Below, in pieces: positions 1-7,722 of a stretch of DNA of 64,000 bases; the first letter of the stretch is position 1; each line of letters starts with the position of its first letter. The stretch is from CALZIK01 sp945787635. GTDB lineage: Bacteria; Acidobacteriota; Thermoanaerobaculia; Multivoradales; JAHEKO01. Position numbers and translations under genes: made by a program. The stretch spans positions 1-64,000 of the forward strand of contig CAMYNM010000013.1 of assembly GCA_947259725.1 (NCBI GenBank). Direction: 5' to 3'. The notes below the pieces were generated by a model that saw nothing but the letters and a program-made list of their open reading frames with translations, ran no database searches and was not told the DNA's origin.

Positions 1-2
1 AG

Positions 3-632
3 GGAGCTTACGGCAAGCTCTGGCTCGAGCGCGGCGGCGTTTTCGTGCTGGCCAACATCCGTGGCGGCGGCGAATTCGGCCCGGACTGGCACGCCGCGGC
101 GCTTCTCGAGAACCGGCACAAGGCCTTCGAGGACTTCGAAGCGGTGGCCGAGGATCTGATTCGCCGGGGCGTCACCTCACCCGAGCACCTCGGCATCGAG
201 GGCCGCAGCAACGGCGGCTTGCTCGTGGGTGCGGCGCTGACTCGCCGGCCCGATCTCTGGGGCGCGGTGGTCTGCGGCGTGCCGCTCTCCGACATGAAGC
301 GCTACCACAAGCTGCTGGCCGGAGCGAGCTGGATGGCCGAGTACGGTGATCCCGACGATCCCGACCAGTGGGACTACATCAAGACCTACTCGCCGTACCA
401 GAATCTGAAGCCGGGAACCGAGTACCCGGAGACCTTCTTTTTCACGTCCACCCGCGACGATCGCGTGCATCCCGGTCACGCCCGCAAGATGGCCGCGAAA
501 ATGCTCGAGCTGGGCCAGGACGTCTGGTACTACGAGAACATCGAAGGCGGTCACGGCGGCAGCAGCACCAACGATCAGCTCGCCTATCGCCTAGCGCTCG
601 CCTACAGCCACCTCTGGTCGCAGCTCCGCTGA
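3..632 (+). CDS. Prolyl oligopeptidase family serine peptidase (S9A), C-terminal part
   Basis: The reading frame is open from the window edge, so the beta-propeller N-terminus lies outside and only the alpha/beta-hydrolase catalytic domain (about 209 residues) is seen. The sequence LANIRGGGEFGPDWH is the conserved segment just before the catalytic site in prolyl endopeptidases. The nucleophile Ser sits in GRSNGGLL, the Asp in STRDDRVHPGHA and the His in EGGHGG, so the triad is complete. Family members cleave short peptides after proline in the cytoplasm or periplasm; location cannot be judged without the N-terminus. It reads convergently toward the subtilase gene. Confidence 0.93.
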   Translation, partial: GAYGKLWLERGGVFVLANIRGGGEFGPDWHAAALLENRHKAFEDFEAVAEDLIRRGVTSPEHLGIEGRSNGGLLVGAALTRRPDLWGAVVCGVPLSDMKRYHKLLAGASWMAEYGDPDDPDQWDYIKTYSPYQNLKPGTEYPETFFFTSTRDDRVHPGHARKMAAKMLELGQDVWYYENIEGGHGGSSTNDQLAYRLALAYSHLWSQLR

Positions 633-736
633 GAAGCCGGCGTCGTCCGGCTGCCCGTGCTGGCCGACCGGCGGGTCGACGGCCTTAGCCGGATGGCGTT
701 GGGGCCGTCGAGCTCCGTCCCGACCGGAATTCCGTT

Positions 737-796
737 GTAGCGGTCGACGCCCCTGTCGACCGTCTCCGGTTCGGTCGAGACAGGCTCGATCGCTAC
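737..796. repeat. Palindromic dispersed repeat, copy A
   Basis: An imperfect inverted repeat about 60 bp long lies between two convergent genes. The left arm GTAGCGGTCGA (737-747) faces TCGATCGCTAC (786-796), with an inner GTCGAC...GTCGAC pair. The motif GTAGCGGTCGAC, a 6-nt gap, then GTCGACCG recurs at 31082, so this looks like an interspersed intergenic repeat rather than a one-off hairpin. Its function is unknown; REP-like element or bidirectional terminator are possibilities. Confidence 0.45.
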
Positions 797-847
797 GTTC
801 AGGTCCGGAGTGAACTGGAGCGGGCGCGTGCGCGGCGGGTCTTCGAC

Positions 848-2563
848 CTATTCCTGGGGAATCCAGCTTTCGGTAAACAGCGCCTCGGTGTTGAGGTCAC
901 TCCAGAGGAAACCGTCGCTCCAGAGAAACCCGTCGGACCAGAGGAAGCCGTCGGACCACAGAAAGCCATCCGACCACAGGAAGCCGTCGGACCAGAGGAA
1001 ACCATCCGACCACAGAAAGCCGTCCTGGAACACGTACTGGTCGGACCAGAGGTAGCCGTCGTCCTCGATCGCGTTACCCGCCGCGTCTCGAAGAAAGAAA
1101 ACGAAGCCGCCGTTCTTGCCCTTCTTCTCGTAAGCGTCGGCCGAGCCGCGATAGTGCTGGACTCCCAAGAGGTCGAGATCGATGCTCATGCTGCCGTTCG
1201 CCGAGCCGCTGGCCGTCGAGTAGACGGCGTCGTAGGCGTCGACCAATCCCGCCCCCTGCTGAAAGACTGAATAAACCGGGCTTCCGCCCGAAAACTGGGC
1301 GGGTCGCGCGCTGTCCATCAGGCGGTACTTCACCTCGTCGGGCGTCAGCTGAGGCGCATCCTGGAGCATGAGAGCCACGATGCCGCTGACGAAAGCGGTC
1401 GCCTGTGAGGTGCCGGAAAGGTTCATGTAGTAACCGCCGTCGTGGAACTCGGGGTGGTCGAGCGCGATCTGGGCGGTGTTTTTCATCAGGCCCTTGACGT
1501 GCCCACCCGGCGCGACGACCTCGGGCTTGACGAAGCCCTCGACCGTGGGACCGGCCGAAGAGAAGGAAGCCAGGACGTCGTCGCCCATGTCCTCCGGAGT
1601 GAAGTTGTCGGTCATGGCGCCGACCGTGACGATGTAGGGGACGTTGCCCGGCACGCCGATGGTCATCGCGCTAGGGCCGCGATTGCCGGCCGAGGCGACC
1701 ACCACGATCCCGACCCGCCAGGCCGCCATGACGGCTTGATTGAGCGGGTCGTCCCAGTAGTAGGACTGCGGCTCGGCCGAGAACGAACAGTTGAGTATCC
1801 GGATGCCGTAGGCGTCCTTGTTGGCGACCAGCCAGTCGATTCCCCGGATGACGTCGGCATACGTCGAGCTGCCGTTCTCGTCGAACGCGTGAACGACGAC
1901 GAGATCCGCGTTGGGAGCCATGCCGTTGAAGTTGCCGTTTTCGGTCTGCCGGCTGGAGACCGCAACGCTGGCCACGTGGGAGCCGTGCCCAAAGGCGTCC
2001 TCGGTGAATACCTGAGAGTCGCCATCTTCGAGGACGTCTGTGACGGCGTTGTAGTGGGCCAGTATCCGGTTGGTCGCCACGGCGTTCTTCTTCAACCCAT
2101 TGTCCGAGAAGATCCCGGAATCGAGGACCGCGATCGTGACCCCGGTGCCGTCGATCCCGTCCAGATGCAGCGCATCGGCTCCCAGATGCGTTGGGTAGTA
2201 GGTCTCGGAGACCTGGCTCGTGCCGCCTCCGCCTCCGCCTCCGCCTTTTCCGCCTTTCGCGCCTTTCGCGGTCAGCTCGGCTCGGTGGTTCCCATAGATG
2301 CGAACGCCGCCCTGGATGGCTTCGAGCTTGACTCTCTGATCCGAGGTCAGCTCGGCCGCGGCCGAACGGATGATGCCCAACTCGTGGGTGACCGTGCCAC
2401 CCACCTCTTGGACCATCCGAGCGGCCCGCTCGGCGCTCGACGCTTGGACGATGACGCTCTCAGGAGCCGCGGTCGGAGCAGGCCAGGCAGCTGTGGGGAG
2501 CGAGAGGAGTCCCAGCCCGGCAACGAGCAGGCTGAGAGTGTTCGGGAAATAACGGCGTGCCAT
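848..2563 (-). CDS. Secreted subtilisin-like serine protease (S8) with C-terminal FLWSDG repeats
   Basis: The start at 2563 puts MARRYFPNTLSLLVAGLGLL in front as a signal peptide with an AxA-like site. An in-frame Met 16 codons upstream would add a charged extension and is less likely. An inhibitor-I9-like propeptide follows, then a Gly-rich stretch. The S8 triad is visible as Asp in VLDSGIFSDN, His in AFGHGSHVAS and Ser in LSGTSQATAFVSG. The C-terminus carries a degenerate YLWSD copy, then seven perfect GFLWSD units and an acidic tail. It is predicted to be an exported endopeptidase. The tail may be a surface-retention or sorting segment, but that is inference. It is a single gene with no evident operon partner. 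Confidence 0.93.
   Translation of the reverse strand: MARRYFPNTLSLLVAGLGLLSLPTAAWPAPTAAPESVIVQASSAERAARMVQEVGGTVTHELGIIRSAAAELTSDQRVKLEAIQGGVRIYGNHRAELTAKGAKGGKGGGGGGGGTSQVSETYYPTHLGADALHLDGIDGTGVTIAVLDSGIFSDNGLKKNAVATNRILAHYNAVTDVLEDGDSQVFTEDAFGHGSHVASVAVSSRQTENGNFNGMAPNADLVVVHAFDENGSSTYADVIRGIDWLVANKDAYGIRILNCSFSAEPQSYYWDDPLNQAVMAAWRVGIVVVASAGNRGPSAMTIGVPGNVPYIVTVGAMTDNFTPEDMGDDVLASFSSAGPTVEGFVKPEVVAPGGHVKGLMKNTAQIALDHPEFHDGGYYMNLSGTSQATAFVSGIVALMLQDAPQLTPDEVKYRLMDSARPAQFSGGSPVYSVFQQGAGLVDAYDAVYSTASGSANGSMSIDLDLLGVQHYRGSADAYEKKGKNGGFVFFLRDAAGNAIEDDGYLWSDQYVFQDGFLWSDGFLWSDGFLWSDGFLWSDGFLWSDGFLWSDGFLWSDLNTEALFTESWIPQE
902..1027 (-). repeat. Seven tandem 18-bp units encoding GFLWSD
   Basis: Seven contiguous 18-bp units lie inside the 3' end of the subtilase gene, each encoding Gly-Phe-Leu-Trp-Ser-Asp. 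The units differ at synonymous positions (for example Phe, Gly and Ser codons vary) while the peptide is unchanged. This suggests selection on the peptide rather than fresh slippage. A diverged eighth unit (YLWSD) lies just upstream in the coding direction. Confidence 0.9.
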
Positions 2564-2818
2564 GGATGAGAATCCTGTCTCGCTCGTCCATGATCGCAAC
2601 CGCCGTACCATCCGGATTCGTCAATAGATGGAAGGCGCATCGTCTCCAACACCATCGAATCGGGCAGATAAATGCAATGCAATCAACACCTTAGAAGTTT
2701 CAGCTCAACGGTTCCGCTCTGACCCGAGTCAGGCGGGGAGAGAAAAAAACGACCGCTTCTGTTCGAAAGAGCCGAGATAAAGTGGCGTTTAGGTGAAAAA
2801 TTCGGCGCTTCGACAGGT

Positions 2819-3481
2819 TCAGTCCGGTTCTTTCGGCGGCGCGAGCTGCTCCGACTGGCGAGCCGCCTCTAGGGCGACGAGCCGAGCCGTCGCGCGGCGC
2901 AGGTCGGCGACCTGGGCTGTGAGTGGTTCGAGCTCGCCGACTTTGGCGCGCAGCTCGGCGAGCTCGACCTCCTGGACCTCGAGGAGGGCATCGCGCTCCT
3001 CGAGAAGGCCGGACAGGACCGCGTGCTCCGGCAGGCCGACAAGGGCGGCGACGGCACGTATCCCTTCGCCGGTACCGGCTTCGAGGGCTCGTCCAATGAG
3101 TAAGGGCAGCCTGGCGAGGGTGATCTGAGACGGCGACAGGGCGAGCGCGGTGCCGTCGTTTCGTCCCGAAGCAAAGAGGAGCCTGCCGGCCTGGACCGGT
3201 CCGACGACCTGGACCGACGCGCGGCCGGTGAGCGTCACCGCCGCCATGCCGGATGTCTCGCCGCCGTCGGGCGCTCCGACCACCAGGGCCCGGGCGGCGC
3301 CTGCGGTCGACAAGGACAGGCCTCCGCCGAAAAGACCGACCACCTGGCCGGCTTCGAGTCGTTGGGCCGCGTCGAGTTTCGGCAGTGACGCGGCGAGGTG
3401 AGCCGGGGGCGCTCCTTCGGCGGCGGCCGCGAATGGGGCCGGCGCCAGAGTGAAAACGAAGGCCAACAGAAATGCGCGCAT
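2819..3481 (-). CDS. Exported protein of unknown function with C-terminal coiled coil
   Basis: I do not recognise a family. The start at 3481 is preceded by GGAGGA at good spacing and gives a clean signal peptide (MRAFLLAFVFTLAPAPFAAAA). The mature protein has a small, Gly/Ala-rich globular section, then from about residue 150 a Leu/Glu/Arg heptad region (ERDALLEVQEVELAELRAKV and onward) predicted to form a coiled coil. About 220 residues in total. It lies 135 bp downstream of argH on the same strand but has its own ribosome binding site, so a link to arginine synthesis is not implied. Confidence 0.7.
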   Translation of the reverse strand: MRAFLLAFVFTLAPAPFAAAAEGAPPAHLAASLPKLDAAQRLEAGQVVGLFGGGLSLSTAGAARALVVGAPDGGETSGMAAVTLTGRASVQVVGPVQAGRLLFASGRNDGTALALSPSQITLARLPLLIGRALEAGTGEGIRAVAALVGLPEHAVLSGLLEERDALLEVQEVELAELRAKVGELEPLTAQVADLRRATARLVALEAARQSEQLAPPKEPD

Positions 3482-3616
3482 GGGATGTTCCTCCGCCGGG
3501 AGTCTAGCCAAATCGAATCGTTCGTTCGGTTCTTGTACGGGAGCCCCCGGGGGGTCGTGTTGGGTATGCCCCCGAAACGGACAGAAGGGCGGGCGGGGAA
3601 AGAGCCGGTGCCGTGT

Positions 3617-4972
3617 CTAGCGGCCCTCGAGGGTGCGCCAGACCGCTGCGATGGCTCGCTGCCGCTCGTCGAGCCATCTGGCCGGCGCCTCGGTGGCGTC
3701 GGTGAGATGGGTGAGCACCAGGTCTCCGGGTGCGCCGGCATGCCGCCGCGTCCGCCAGCTCTCGGCCGGATCGCCGTCATAGGCGGTTGTCGGTTCTTCC
3801 GCGGCTCGCCGGTAGGCGTCCCGAAACGGCTCGCCCTGAGCGACCCGCTGGTAGACCCCGTCGGTGGCGGCGGTGGACGGCAAGATCGCCTGTCGGCAGC
3901 GCTCGGCGTCGACCTCGAGCGACTGGAGCACCCGGGCCATCGCCGCCGAGCAATCGGCTGTCAGGGTGAGGCCGCGCAGGAAGGGCTCTTTGGTGAGTTG
4001 CAGGTCGCGGTGGTAGCCGAAGCCGACCCCGCCGTAGATCGCCGCCACCTCGCCCTGCTGCGCGCGGCATCGAGCCGCCGAGGCTCGAATGATCTCGAGC
4101 ACGTCGGGGTTTCGCTTCTGCGGCATGATGCTCGAACCGGTGGTCGTGCTCGGGTCGAGCGAGATAAAGTCCGTCTCCTCGCTCGAATAGCGGATCAGGT
4201 CGCAAGCCAGACGCCCCAGGTCGGTCGCGACCGAGGCCACCACGCCTAGAACCAGGGCTTCGGTCCGGCCGCGATCGTTCTGGACCGCCAGGGTGTTGCG
4301 CTGCATCGAGTCGAACCCGAGAAGCTCGGCGACCAGCTCTCGATCGAGCGCGAGCGCGACTCCGAAACCGGAGGCGCTCCCCAAGGGAGATCGATTCAGG
4401 TGCTCGAAGGCCGTTCGAAGCCATGGAGCGTGGTCAAGCAGGGTTTCGGCGCCCGCGGCGAAAAAGTGGCCGAGGGTGGTCGGCATGGCCTGGCGGGTGT
4501 GGGTGTATCCCGGGATCGAGGTTTCGGCGTGCACCCGGGCCAGATCGGTCAGGGTCGTGGCGACCGCCAGGACCTCGGAGGCGAGCCGCAGGACCGCTTC
4601 CCGGCCCCACAGGCGAAGCGCCGCGACGATTTGGTCGTTGCGGCTCCGGCCGGTGTGAATCTTCTTGCCGGCGTCGCCGAGCCGGGCGGTCAGCCGATTC
4701 TCGATCGCGGTGTGCCCGTCCTCTTCGACGCTCAGGATCTCGAAGCCGGCTTCAGGGTCGCGCGCGTCGTCGGCGATTTTGCGGAGCTCGGCGAGCAGGC
4801 CCTCGAGCTCGGCCTCGGTCAGCACGCCGATCTTGGCGAGCATTCGCGCGTGGGCGGCGCTTGCCAGGGCGTCGTAGGGGACGAGCTCGATATCGAGCTC
4901 GGGATCCCGCCCGACGGTGAGCCGGGCGATCAGCTCGTCGAGGGTCGCAACCGCGCTCCAGAGGGTGCTCAC
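3617..4972 (-). CDS. argH: Argininosuccinate lyase
   Basis: Last step of arginine biosynthesis: argininosuccinate to arginine plus fumarate, cytoplasmic homotetramer of the fumarase/aspartase superfamily. The superfamily signature is explicit as GSSIMPQKRNPD, which carries the catalytic Ser loop. TGRSRNDQ (substrate binding) and YTHTRQAMPTTLGH (catalytic His region) are also present. Length 451 aa is normal. Its ATG overlaps the argG stop by 4 nt (ATGA), so the two genes are translationally coupled and share the argG attenuated promoter. Confidence 0.97.
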   Translation of the reverse strand: MSTLWSAVATLDELIARLTVGRDPELDIELVPYDALASAAHARMLAKIGVLTEAELEGLLAELRKIADDARDPEAGFEILSVEEDGHTAIENRLTARLGDAGKKIHTGRSRNDQIVAALRLWGREAVLRLASEVLAVATTLTDLARVHAETSIPGYTHTRQAMPTTLGHFFAAGAETLLDHAPWLRTAFEHLNRSPLGSASGFGVALALDRELVAELLGFDSMQRNTLAVQNDRGRTEALVLGVVASVATDLGRLACDLIRYSSEETDFISLDPSTTTGSSIMPQKRNPDVLEIIRASAARCRAQQGEVAAIYGGVGFGYHRDLQLTKEPFLRGLTLTADCSAAMARVLQSLEVDAERCRQAILPSTAATDGVYQRVAQGEPFRDAYRRAAEEPTTAYDGDPAESWRTRRHAGAPGDLVLTHLTDATEAPARWLDERQRAIAAVWRTLEGR

Positions 4973-6198
4973 TGCTCTCCCGTTCGGACGATCACGCGGT
5001 GGGCCTTCAGCCTCAACGAGTTGATCCGAATGAAGCCCCGAGCATCCGTCGCGTCGTAGCCGCCCTCGACATCCATGGAAGCCAGGTTCTGGTCGTACAG
5101 CGAACTGGTCGAGCTGCGTCCGCGAACGCTGACCTGGCCCTTGTAGAGGCGCAGGCGAACCTCCCCGTCGATCAGCTCTTGAGCCTGGGCGAAGGCGGCG
5201 CGAATGAAATCCATCTCGGGACTGAACCAGAAGCCGTTGTAGATCAGCTCCGCGAACTTGGGAGACAGGCTATCGCGAAGCCTGAGGACCTCGCGATCCA
5301 TCGCGATTCCCTCGAGATCGCGCAAGGCGGCGTGGAGAATCGTGCCGCCCGGCGTCTCGTAGACGCCGCGCGACTTGATGCCGACGAAGCGGTTCTCGAC
5401 GATGTCGATACGTCCGACGCCATGAAGCCCGCCAAGCTCGTTGAGGCGCAGATACATCTCCAGGGGATCTTCGGTCTCGTTGTCGCTGCCTTCCTCGAGC
5501 AGCGCGACCGGTCGGGCGTTCTTGAATCGCAGCGTGATCTCGCCGGGCTCGTCGGGGGCATCGGCGGGTGATCGGGTGAGCCGAAACATGTCCTCGGTCG
5601 GGGCCACCGCAGGATCTTCGAGCACCCCGGCTTCGTAGCTGCAGTGCATCAGGTTCTCGTCGGTCGAGTAGGGCTTGCTTTGGGTGACGTCGATCTCGAG
5701 GCCCTGTTCGGCGGCGTAGCGCAGGAGATCCTGGCGGCCTTGAAAGCGGTCGAGGAACTCCCGGTCTTTCCAGGGCGCGAGGACGGTCATCCGCGGCGCC
5801 AGTGCCGCGAACGCGAGCTCGAAGCGGACCTGGTCGTTGCCCTTGCCGGTGGCCCCGTGCGACAGGATCGAAGCATCGAACGCGCGCGCAACCTCGACCT
5901 GATGCCGGGCAATGAGCGGTCGCGCCAAGGCGGTTCCGAGGAGATAGCGGTTCTCATAGACTGCGTTGCCTGCGACCGCGGGAACGATGTAATCGGTGAC
6001 CAGCTCTTGGCGCAGATCGCGCACCACGACGTCGGTCGCGCCCTGCGCGCGCGCCCGTGCCTCGACCGCATCGAAGTCCTCCTGCTGGCCGACGTTCGCG
6101 ACGAAGGCGACGACGTCGTAGCCGCGCTCCTGAAGAAACCGCAGAATGCAGGCGGTGTCGAGCCCACCGCTGTAGGCCAGGACGATCTTTTGACTCAT
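4969..6198 (-). CDS. argG: Argininosuccinate synthase
   Basis: Condenses citrulline and aspartate with ATP to give argininosuccinate. The P-loop-like ATP site LAYSGGLDTACIL is at residues 7-19, followed by typical family segments such as GATGKGNDQVRFE and the Tyr/Asp-rich YSTDENLMHCSYE. 409 aa, full length. The start is fixed by AAGGAG (6209-6204) five bases upstream of the ATG. The 200 bp upstream hold a promoter, an Arg-rich leader peptide and a terminator-like hairpin, so expression is probably set by charged tRNA-Arg through attenuation (inference). Confidence 0.97.
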   Translation of the reverse strand: MSQKIVLAYSGGLDTACILRFLQERGYDVVAFVANVGQQEDFDAVEARARAQGATDVVVRDLRQELVTDYIVPAVAGNAVYENRYLLGTALARPLIARHQVEVARAFDASILSHGATGKGNDQVRFELAFAALAPRMTVLAPWKDREFLDRFQGRQDLLRYAAEQGLEIDVTQSKPYSTDENLMHCSYEAGVLEDPAVAPTEDMFRLTRSPADAPDEPGEITLRFKNARPVALLEEGSDNETEDPLEMYLRLNELGGLHGVGRIDIVENRFVGIKSRGVYETPGGTILHAALRDLEGIAMDREVLRLRDSLSPKFAELIYNGFWFSPEMDFIRAAFAQAQELIDGEVRLRLYKGQVSVRGRSSTSSLYDQNLASMDVEGGYDATDARGFIRINSLRLKAHRVIVRTGEQ

Positions 6199-6209
6199 GG
6201 CGACTCCTT

Positions 6210-6243
6210 GAATAAGAAAGCCCCCAGCCGGCTGGCTGGGGGC
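6210..6243 (-). terminator. Attenuator hairpin in the argG leader
   Basis: A perfect 10-bp G+C-rich stem lies at 6243-6234 and 6229-6220 with a 4-nt loop. In the argG sense it is followed by TTTCTTATT. It sits 11 nt upstream of the argG ribosome binding site and about 30 nt after the stop codon of the Arg-rich leader ORF. This is where a transcription attenuator would be expected. The U-tract is short and interrupted. Its 5' arm can also pair with GGCCGGGG (6289-6282) inside the leader ORF, giving a candidate antiterminator. Confidence 0.75.
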
Positions 6244-6272
6244 TCGAGTCTTTCGAAACGTTGGTTCTCAGA

Positions 6273-6365
6273 TCACGCAGTCCCCGGCCGGGAGATGAGC
6301 TTCGATCGGCGCTGGCGTCGAGCGCGAACTCCCGGTCGGGACGTGATCTTGCGGGTACCGCTCAT
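6273..6365 (-). CDS. Arginine-rich leader peptide of argGH
   Basis: A 30-codon ORF (ATG at 6365, TGA at 6275-6273) with arginine at positions 5, 10, 14, 16, 17, 19, 20 and 26. The cluster RARRQRR falls at codons 14-20. Two near-identical RNA segments flank the cluster (6341-6330 and 6293-6281). The second overlaps the end of the ORF and could be masked by a terminating ribosome. No Shine-Dalgarno is visible. The predicted transcription start is only a few bases before the ATG, so translation may be leaderless. The peptide itself probably has no function beyond sensing Arg-tRNA (inference). Confidence 0.72.
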   Translation of the reverse strand: MSGTRKITSRPGVRARRQRRSKLISRPGTA

Positions 6366-6375
6366 CGAGCTGCAG

Positions 6376-6404
6376 ACGTTAGAGCGGTTGCAGTGTCGAG
6401 TCAA
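6376..6404 (-). promoter_or_regulatory. Sigma70-type promoter of argGH
   Basis: TTGACT (6404-6399), exactly 17 bp, then TAACGT (6381-6376), in the argG sense. The -35 box overlaps the stop codon of the upstream MFS gene. The -10 box ends 10 bp before the ATG of the leader peptide, which predicts a 5' end within about four bases of that ATG. Confidence 0.65.
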
Positions 6405-7663
6405 GAGCGCGTGCTGCCGGGAAGAGCGCCGGCATCTCGAGGCGCGTGCAGCAAGCGATAGGTCAGGTAGAGACCCGAAAGGAGGGCGAGCCCCACGAGA
6501 GGCACCATGAAGCCGTGGCTGAGCGAGTCTCCGGCCTCTCCGGAGCGTGCCAGCCGGCCCGTCAGCCAGGGCAGGAAGGCTCCACCGAAACCTCCGAAGG
6601 CCATGACCGAGCCGGCGAGCCTCGATCGGCTCGAGGACGTGGCCTCGGCGAGGATCGAGACGGTGAGCGGAAAGAGCGAGGCCAGGCCCAGCCCGGCAAG
6701 AAGCGCTCCGGCCGCGATACCGGCTCTGGACTCTGCCAGAAACAAGCATGCCGTACCGGCAGCCGCCGTGGCGAGCGAGAGCCAATAGAGTGTCGGCTCG
6801 GCGATCCGCCTGAGCAGCAGCGCGGCCGCGGTGCGGCCGACGAGAAGCGCTCCCCAGAACCCCGAGCCGATAACCAGCGACACGACCGCCCGCTCGACCG
6901 AGAGCTGGTCGGAGAGGGTCACTAGCCAGCCGCCCACCGAGGTCTCGACGCCGACGTAGAGAAAGAGAAGCGCCGCGATGAGCAGAAGCAGAGCCGCCGG
7001 CGCGTGGCGCACCGGCTCCGGGGCGCTCGACGATCGACCAACGTCAGGGGTATCTCGGAGAGTGAGCGCCATCACGACACCGGTTCCGGCAGCGAGGGTC
7101 GCAAAGACCGCCACCAACCCGAACGCTCCAAGCCGGGCCGTGAAGGCGGCGAACAGCAGGGGGCAGATGACCGCCCCGATACCCCACGAGAGGTTGAGCG
7201 CAGCCAGCGCGGCGCCCCGGTTGGCGGAGTTGCGTTCGGCGACCAGAAGATTCGAGGCGGTAATGAGCAATCCGAGCGCGAAGCCGAGGATCGCCATCGA
7301 GAGGCGCGCGAGCTCCCATCCGCCCCAGATCAGGCAGACCAGACCGAGTGCGGCGCAAAGGTAACCCGAGACGATGCTCCGGCGCAGATGGAGGCTCGCA
7401 AGGACGCCTCCGATCGAGCTGGCGAGAAACTGCATCATGAAAAGCGTGCCGGTCTGGGCGTGGTCGATTCCCCAGACAGCCTGAAGCTCGGGGATTAGCG
7501 GACCGAGCAGGACCGCGATCATCCCGACCAGAAGAAAGCCGGCGTAGACGAACCGCGTCCCCCGATCCGGTTCCGGAGGCGAGGTCGTGATCGGTCTGGA
7601 CAAGTCGATGATCGGTTCGGTGGTGAGTGAGACTCGTCGGAAGCTACCGGGGAGTGCCGGCAT
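6401..7663 (-). CDS. MFS transporter, substrate unknown
   Basis: About 420 residues with twelve predicted hydrophobic helices, beginning near FVYAGFLLVGMIAVLLG, with a basic central loop between helices 6 and 7. The general shape resembles the fucose-permease/YfkF branch of the major facilitator superfamily, but nothing visible fixes the substrate. The ATG at 7663 has no clear ribosome binding site. The gene is divergent from pit, with 59 bp between the starts, and its stop overlaps the argG promoter. Confidence 0.85.
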   Translation of the reverse strand: MPALPGSFRRVSLTTEPIIDLSRPITTSPPEPDRGTRFVYAGFLLVGMIAVLLGPLIPELQAVWGIDHAQTGTLFMMQFLASSIGGVLASLHLRRSIVSGYLCAALGLVCLIWGGWELARLSMAILGFALGLLITASNLLVAERNSANRGAALAALNLSWGIGAVICPLLFAAFTARLGAFGLVAVFATLAAGTGVVMALTLRDTPDVGRSSSAPEPVRHAPAALLLLIAALLFLYVGVETSVGGWLVTLSDQLSVERAVVSLVIGSGFWGALLVGRTAAALLLRRIAEPTLYWLSLATAAAGTACLFLAESRAGIAAGALLAGLGLASLFPLTVSILAEATSSSRSRLAGSVMAFGGFGGAFLPWLTGRLARSGEAGDSLSHGFMVPLVGLALLSGLYLTYRLLHAPRDAGALPGSTRS

Positions 7664-7722
7664 TGTAGTGCGTGAACCGCAGCGGCGCCGGGCGCGTAGG
7701 GTGTTGATAGGGTCTCTCGACG

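Noticed and set aside
902..1027. CRISPR-like array
   Set aside because: The units are contiguous 18-bp coding repeats without spacers, in frame within the protease gene.
1442..2569. Long plus-strand open frame (375 codons) opposite the subtilase gene
   Set aside because: Its translation has no recognisable motifs and is rich in Arg/Asp/Gly in the way of GC-rich antisense frames; the minus-strand frame carries a complete S8 triad and signal peptide.
3520..3600. Terminator after argH
   Set aside because: A C/G palindrome is present but no T-run follows on the minus strand and the stem is imperfect.
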